Assembly (NCBI RefSeq): GCF_026212465.1
Contig: NC_080052.1
Coordinates: forward strand, 10,447,224-10,511,223
Direction of reading: 5' to 3'
DNA length: 64,000 bases
DNA from: Amaranthus tricolor
Lineage: Eukaryota; Streptophyta; Magnoliopsida; Caryophyllales; Amaranthaceae
The position numbers were made by a program, and so were the translations under genes. Under the pieces are notes generated by a model. It was given only the letters and a program-made list of their open reading frames with translations, was not told the DNA's origin and did not search any database. Of this stretch, positions 59,901 through 64,000 are shown piece after piece (within the stretch, counting starts at the first letter, position 1; each line of letters opens with the position of its first letter).

Positions 59901-62900
59901 ATACTCTTGGCGAAGTTATCCCAAATGTTGGTTCACCGATACAAGTAGGTTGTTATGTTTTTCCTAGATGGTATTCTGATATGATAGTAAAGTTCATTTA
60001 AATGTATGCATTATTCTATTGAGAATTTTTGCATGTTTGATTGATATTTGGATTTATTGCAGCAACAATTACTAAACAACAACCAACCTCAACCACAAAA
60101 TTCTCAAAATGCTCTGTCAAGTCACTCTCCTCAGATTCCTAACCAACTTAACCAGCCTGATAAAATGGGTTCAGGCAGTATGGCAATGGATGCTAGTATG
60201 TCTAATTCATTTCGAGGAAATGATCAGGTTTGTTATGTTGTGGCTGAAGTTTGAATTTAGAAAAACTATTTCTGGTCGTTTATGTTGAATGCTCAGAACC
60301 TCAGAGTTACTTTTGTGACATGTTTCTTGCAGCTCTAACATTTTCATCATATGTTCTGATTTTAAGGTGTTTTTATGACACTTTCATGTGTTTACCATCT
60401 AATGGATTTATATTTTCTTATTGATAATTAAGTCTTCAAAAGGTCAGATAGGGAGGAAGAGAAAGCAACCAGTTTCGTCTTCAGGTCCTGCTAATAGTAC
60501 AGGTACGGCAAATACTACAGGCCCTTCCCCCAGCTCAGCACCTTCCACCCCATCAACGCATACACCAGGGGAAATGTCCATGCCAAATTTACCTCATAAC
60601 AGTGGTTCATCAAAGCCTTCTCTTATGTTTGGCTCTGATAGTGTTGGTACACTAACATCAGCTCCAAATCAATTGGTAAGCAACATTCCCTTTTCAATTT
60701 ATTCAAGTCTTATCGGTTCCAAGCCCGCATAAAGGAGGAGGGTGAGCGTTAGATTAGTGACAACTAGCTTTGTAAAATTGAGTCACATCCCATGATCATG
60801 AACCCAATATTCATTCTTGTGGGGCATCCTCTGCTCAGCGTGTCGTTGCACTTGCGTAGTGAAAAGCATGCAAAGGTTGCTAGGTCATCGTTCAAAAGCG
60901 ATGCACCACATTGTTTGATTATGATGTCAAATGAGTAAGGACACGTTATTTATACTAGAACGTTAAGGAGGTTAAGCGCACATAGAAGGTGTAGTGTCAA
61001 ATGAGTGAGGGCATGAAAACCGAGTGTAGTGTCAAATGAGCAAGCATGTGGGGTTTACGCATTTAGGTTAAGAATAAGATCTTGGAATATTGGTAGCTTA
61101 AGTGATAGGTTTTTAGAGTTGGTGGATATCATGAAAATGAGTAAAATTAACATTTTATGTCTTCAAGAGAAAAAATGGGTTATAGATAGGGCTAAAACGA
61201 TTGTTTGTGAAAGGTAAGAACATAAATTTTTGTACTCCGGACAAGATAGAAATCATTAGAGTTATTATAGACATGTTGAGGGGCAAGAGAAGATTTTCCA
61301 ATAACAATCGATCTTTTCGCAACGGTCCTAAATGAGATAACTGAATTGATACAAGGACACATGTCTTAGTGGATGTTATTTGCTGATGACATTGTTTTTT
61401 TGGTAGATGAGACCAAGGAGGGGGTAAATGCTAATACTAGAACGATAAATACAAGAATCGGAGTCACGAGGTTTCAAATAAAGTCGGAATACGACATGGT
61501 ACATGGTGTGTAACTTTAGTACGAACGAGATAACGAAAGACACTATAAAGCTAGTAGAGAAAAAAATTGTTTCAAGTGGATGCTTTAAATTTTATCCAAC
61601 AAGATATGACTCATAGAATTAAGTATAGGTAGCAAAAATGAAAAGCGACTATTGGAATAATATGTGATCGGTGTGTAACCTTAAAGTTAGAGGGAAAATT
61701 TTATCGAACACGTATAAAGCCGACGCTACTATATAAATTTTTTCTTCTCCTATTTTCATTTTCAGAATATTTGGCTTTCAAAAAGGATCAGATCATTAGA
61801 GTAAAAGGATGAGAGTAATGGAAATACGAATGATTTGATGGATGATTGGGTGTACCTAGGGTGATAGAATTCGAAATGAAGGTATGACTAAGACTTTAGG
61901 AGTTGCAAATTGAGGAAATGATGAAAGAGAATCGTTTTAGATGGTTTGAGCATGTGCAAAAACGTTGTTTTAGCAAACTGATAAGAAAGATAGAAAGTTG
62001 GAACTCAAGAGACTAAAAAAGAGGGTGAGGAAGACCGAAGATGACTTGGAGGACTATAGTGGAAAATGGTATGGACGATTTAGACCTATGAATTGAGATG
62101 ATAGAAAATCGGAATACATGTAGAAAAAGAATTCACGTGGACGACCATTGAAATTGATATATTGGTTCATTTAGCCAACCCCATTCTTTAGGATTAATGC
62201 TCTGACATTGCTGTTTTGATGTTATCAAATTTGTAACATTTAAGAATTAGACAGGTGTTGGCAAGGTCATTGGTTTTGAGTTAAATCTGTTTGGTGGCTT
62301 GAGTGAGTGAAAATGTTCAGATTCAATGGTGAATTTCGCAGCTCCCTAACTGTCTCAGTAAAGGCGAAAAAAGTAAAAAGAAAAAGACGGTCTATGTGCA
62401 TTTTGGCACAGTTTGAGCGTCCAGGGAACACTGATAGATCTGTGGGTTTGCGGGCTAGTGATGGATGATGTAGAGGCATCCAGGAAACACTCCACCATGT
62501 TACGACTTTAGGGTTTTTTTGCCAAGGGAAACACTTAACCTTGATGATGGGGGTTTCGAGAGGTGGGGAACACTCAGCGGCACTCAGTAAACATCTAATT
62601 TAGAAAGTGGGTACACTTGGCAGCTCAATAAATTCTTCCAATTGGTCAAAATCATCACACAATTAGGGGGGTTCAAATACTTTACACTACTCGTGTACAA
62701 GTAGTTCACTCAAACTCAAAATACTTGAAAACTCAAATTTTATTAATCATCAAAAACCTTTAATAGTAAGATATAAAGAATAATTATGAGTTTTGGATGA
62801 AACCTTAGATCAACAAGTATCTTAAATCACACGCCTAATGCACGAAAAGCCCTAAGTAATCAGGTTGAAATTTTCAGCACACAAAAGGTTAAAATTTACT

Positions 62901-64000
62901 GTCATATCAGGATAAAAATCTTACTGATTTGTATTCCTGAATATTACTAGCAACAAGTAAATATTACAAGATTTGTTACTCTAATTTTAATGTTTCTTCA
63001 GACGTACAAATAGGGGAAATAAACTGAAAATATAGGAGTATGTCATAAAAAATAGCCTCTAAGCACTAATATAAGAAATAGGAAACAGGAAACCGGATAC
63101 AGAATCTCTGGTAACTTGAAGATAAACGTTTGATTTCTGCTGCTTGTTAGACAGCATCGATGTCAGCATCCGTTCGGATGCATGAGTTCTAAATATATGC
63201 AGGTTAGTCAGCATGCAATATTAGGCTAGGAGCTACCATGAACAAACCTTTCAAATTTCCTAGAATCAGTATAGATGTGAATTAGAAAACAATCATTATT
63301 GCACAAAACACCTTAGCCGTATTGGATAACTATGTAGAAATCCTTTGAGAAGGAGCCCACTGTCACTGATAAAACGTCATGCTATGGGACCTTCATTATG
63401 GTCCTCTACTTGAAGGTTTTACTTGGTGCCCAACATATTTATCTTATCACTGGATCACTCAACTGAACTTTAAAAATTGGATATATATTTGAGAATCATC
63501 TTGTATCGCAGGCTGATATGAGCCGCTTTGGTGATGAAGCAACTTTGGATGACAATGTGGAGTCATTCTTGTCCCACGAAGAGGGAGACCCAAGGGATGC
63601 CATGGGTAGGGGTATGGAGGTCAGCAAAGGTACATGTTTTTTGCATGCAAAATTCCATGCAGCAGAGGTGCATTCAACGGGATTTGCAATTTAATGTATC
63701 TTTTTGTAGGTTTTTCATTCAAGGAATCAGCTCTGATTCAAGCTAGTATAAGTAAAGTCAATTGCTGTGACTTCTCATCGGATGGAAAATTGCTTGCCAC
63801 CGGTGGCCATGATAAAAAGGTATGTGCTAGTTGGAGCTCTAAATTCTCATTCGTTTATGGCACATACTTAAAAATGATAAACCTATTAACTTGAAAAGTT
63901 TTGTAGGCGGTGTTGTGGTTTACTGATACTCAAAAGACAAAGTCTACTCTTGAAGAACATACTCATATGATAACAGATGTTCGATTTAGTCCAAGCATGG
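50566..64000 (+). CDS. LUG: LEUNIG-type transcriptional co-repressor, 5' 14 exons (runs off window)
   Basis: Exons: 50566-50600, 51196-51293, 51388-51497, 56865-57161, 57265-57356, 57441-57528, 57863-57947, 58910-58959, 59693-59944, 60063-60227, 60433-60675, 63512-63629, 63710-63819 and 63907 to the edge. Phases agree throughout, giving about 612 residues so far. Residues 1-81 form the LUFS domain with its LisH part ([33 protein letters not shown]). A Q-rich stretch follows, then [26 protein letters not shown] and DDNVESFLS. The first WD40 strands ([24 protein letters not shown]) appear in the last two exons. The [13 protein letters not shown] and [13 protein letters not shown] phrases favour LUG over LEUNIG_HOMOLOG. 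LUG binds SEUSS through LUFS and represses targets such as AGAMOUS in the nucleus. The end of exon 9 is uncertain (59944 or 59986). Confidence 0.93.
51498..56864 (+). other. LEUNIG intron 3, 5.4 kb, repeat-rich
   Basis: This is the largest intron. Contents by position: 51540-51850, a GC-richer repeat-like stretch with GATCGAGCCCACGGGTGTCC; 52435-52600, a stretch with repeated GACCCG/CGGGTC words resembling one end of a hAT element; 53763-54287, a hAT-like element; 55156-55190, a poly-T run; 55335-55510, a stretch with repeated TCGGTTTGG/CCAAACC words. No exon-like sequence was recognised. The frames at 53323-53663 and elsewhere are not supported as genes. Confidence 0.6.
53763..54287. mobile_element. 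hAT-like non-autonomous element (family H, copy 2) in LEUNIG intron 3
   Basis: A 525-bp element with ends CATAGTTATTAGAATCCCGA and, inverted, CAAAGTTGTTAGAATCAGGA (about 20 of 24 bases match), flanked by the perfect 8-bp duplication CTTATGCG (53755-53762 and 54288-54295). ACGATCC/GGATCGT words fill both ends. It shares terminal sequence and base style with 17034-18246. Confidence 0.82.
56890..57000 (+). repeat. CAA/CAG triplet-rich stretch encoding polyglutamine in LEUNIG
   Basis: The exon 4 coding stretch contains an unbroken run of 12 glutamines (CAACAG mix) after QAQ, and many glutamines before it. The tract lies between the LUFS domain and the RRDGG motif, the usual place in LUG proteins. 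Mixed codons make it less prone to slippage than a pure repeat. Confidence 0.85.
57948..58909 (+). other. LEUNIG intron 7, possible repeat fragment
   Basis: A 962-bp intron. At 58137-58215 it carries AGTGGCAAAGCCACATGGGG and GGGCGGCCCCCACC, a palindromic GC-rich phrase common in dispersed plant repeats. Its boundaries are not clear. The remainder is AT-rich with no feature seen. Confidence 0.4.
59218..59457. mobile_element. Stowaway-like MITE in LEUNIG intron 8
   Basis: It begins CTCCCTCCGTCCCATTGAAT after TA and closes near GGGACAAAGTAGTA, whose inverse is only a partial match to the left end. About 240 bp. The right end has diverged or been rearranged. Confidence 0.6.
60676..63511 (+). other. 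LEUNIG intron 11, 2.8 kb
   Basis: A long intron between the [15 protein letters not shown] exon and the [10 protein letters not shown] exon. It contains the RTE-type LINE remnant at 61060-62215. I see nothing further in 62216-63511 beyond AT-rich sequence. The ends are regular (GTAAGC...TCGCAG). Confidence 0.7.
61060..62215 (+). pseudogene. RTE-type LINE remnant in LEUNIG intron 11
   Basis: Plus-strand pieces of a non-LTR retrotransposon appear in order. Endonuclease start: [20 protein letters not shown]...[12 protein letters not shown] (61065-61190). Reverse transcriptase: [17 protein letters not shown] (about 61370-61425). C-terminal tail: [13 protein letters not shown] and GRPKMTWR (about 61925-62060), ending in an IHVDD phrase. 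These are hallmarks of plant RTE elements. Most of the roughly 3-kb body is deleted and the frames are broken, so it is a dead fragment. It lies in the same orientation as the host gene. Confidence 0.82.

Overview
This window is nuclear DNA from a flowering plant, almost certainly a core eudicot. It has intron-rich genes with GT/AG junctions, AT-rich introns, plant-specific proteins and dense nested transposons. Some repeat motifs, such as AGACGGTCTC ends and TTTGCTGCGGT subterminal repeats, suggest Caryophyllales, but that is weak inference. No CRISPR array, operon or bacterial feature is present, and I recognised no tRNA or rRNA gene.

Two host genes are visible, both on the plus strand. BASS2 (21578-27787) is complete. 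It has 13 coding exons, about 435 codons, and encodes the plastid sodium-coupled pyruvate importer. LEUNIG (from 50566, running off the right edge) encodes the Groucho/Tup1-type transcriptional co-repressor LUG. Fourteen exons are visible, covering the LUFS domain, the Q-rich linker and the start of the WD40 repeats. All splice phases I checked in both genes are consistent. The two products work in unrelated processes (plastid metabolite transport and nuclear repression), and nothing suggests a functional cluster.

The rest is mobile DNA. (1) 1-16928 is a decayed minus-strand Athila-like Ty3/Gypsy element whose 3' part lies outside the window. A 10.7-kb CACTA (En/Spm) transposon (1440-12131, target duplication CTT) sits in its protease region and a solo LTR (12979-14465) in its gag. 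The CACTA itself carries a hAT insertion, a second solo LTR of the same family, and a tandem array of about 165-bp units inside an intron of its Ulp1-protease-like gene. (2) 17034-21100 holds a hAT-like element and a long inverted-repeat element. (3) 28344-33386 is a very young Ty1/Copia element with identical 204-bp LTRs but broken genes, 556 bp downstream of the BASS2 stop codon. (4) About 33780-50050 is a tandem series of at least four LTR-like units. Three junctions are separated by only a 19-nt primer-binding-site stub. Two sister Mutator-like elements, a 3.9-kb LTR-type insertion, a Harbinger-like element and several MITEs have broken up the series. (5) The LEUNIG introns hold another hAT-like element, a Stowaway-like MITE and a decayed RTE-type LINE.

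The target-site duplications, and in three cases unfilled paralogous copies of the insertion site inside the same window, make the order of many insertions readable directly. Assignments rest on motif and family recognition; no database search was possible.
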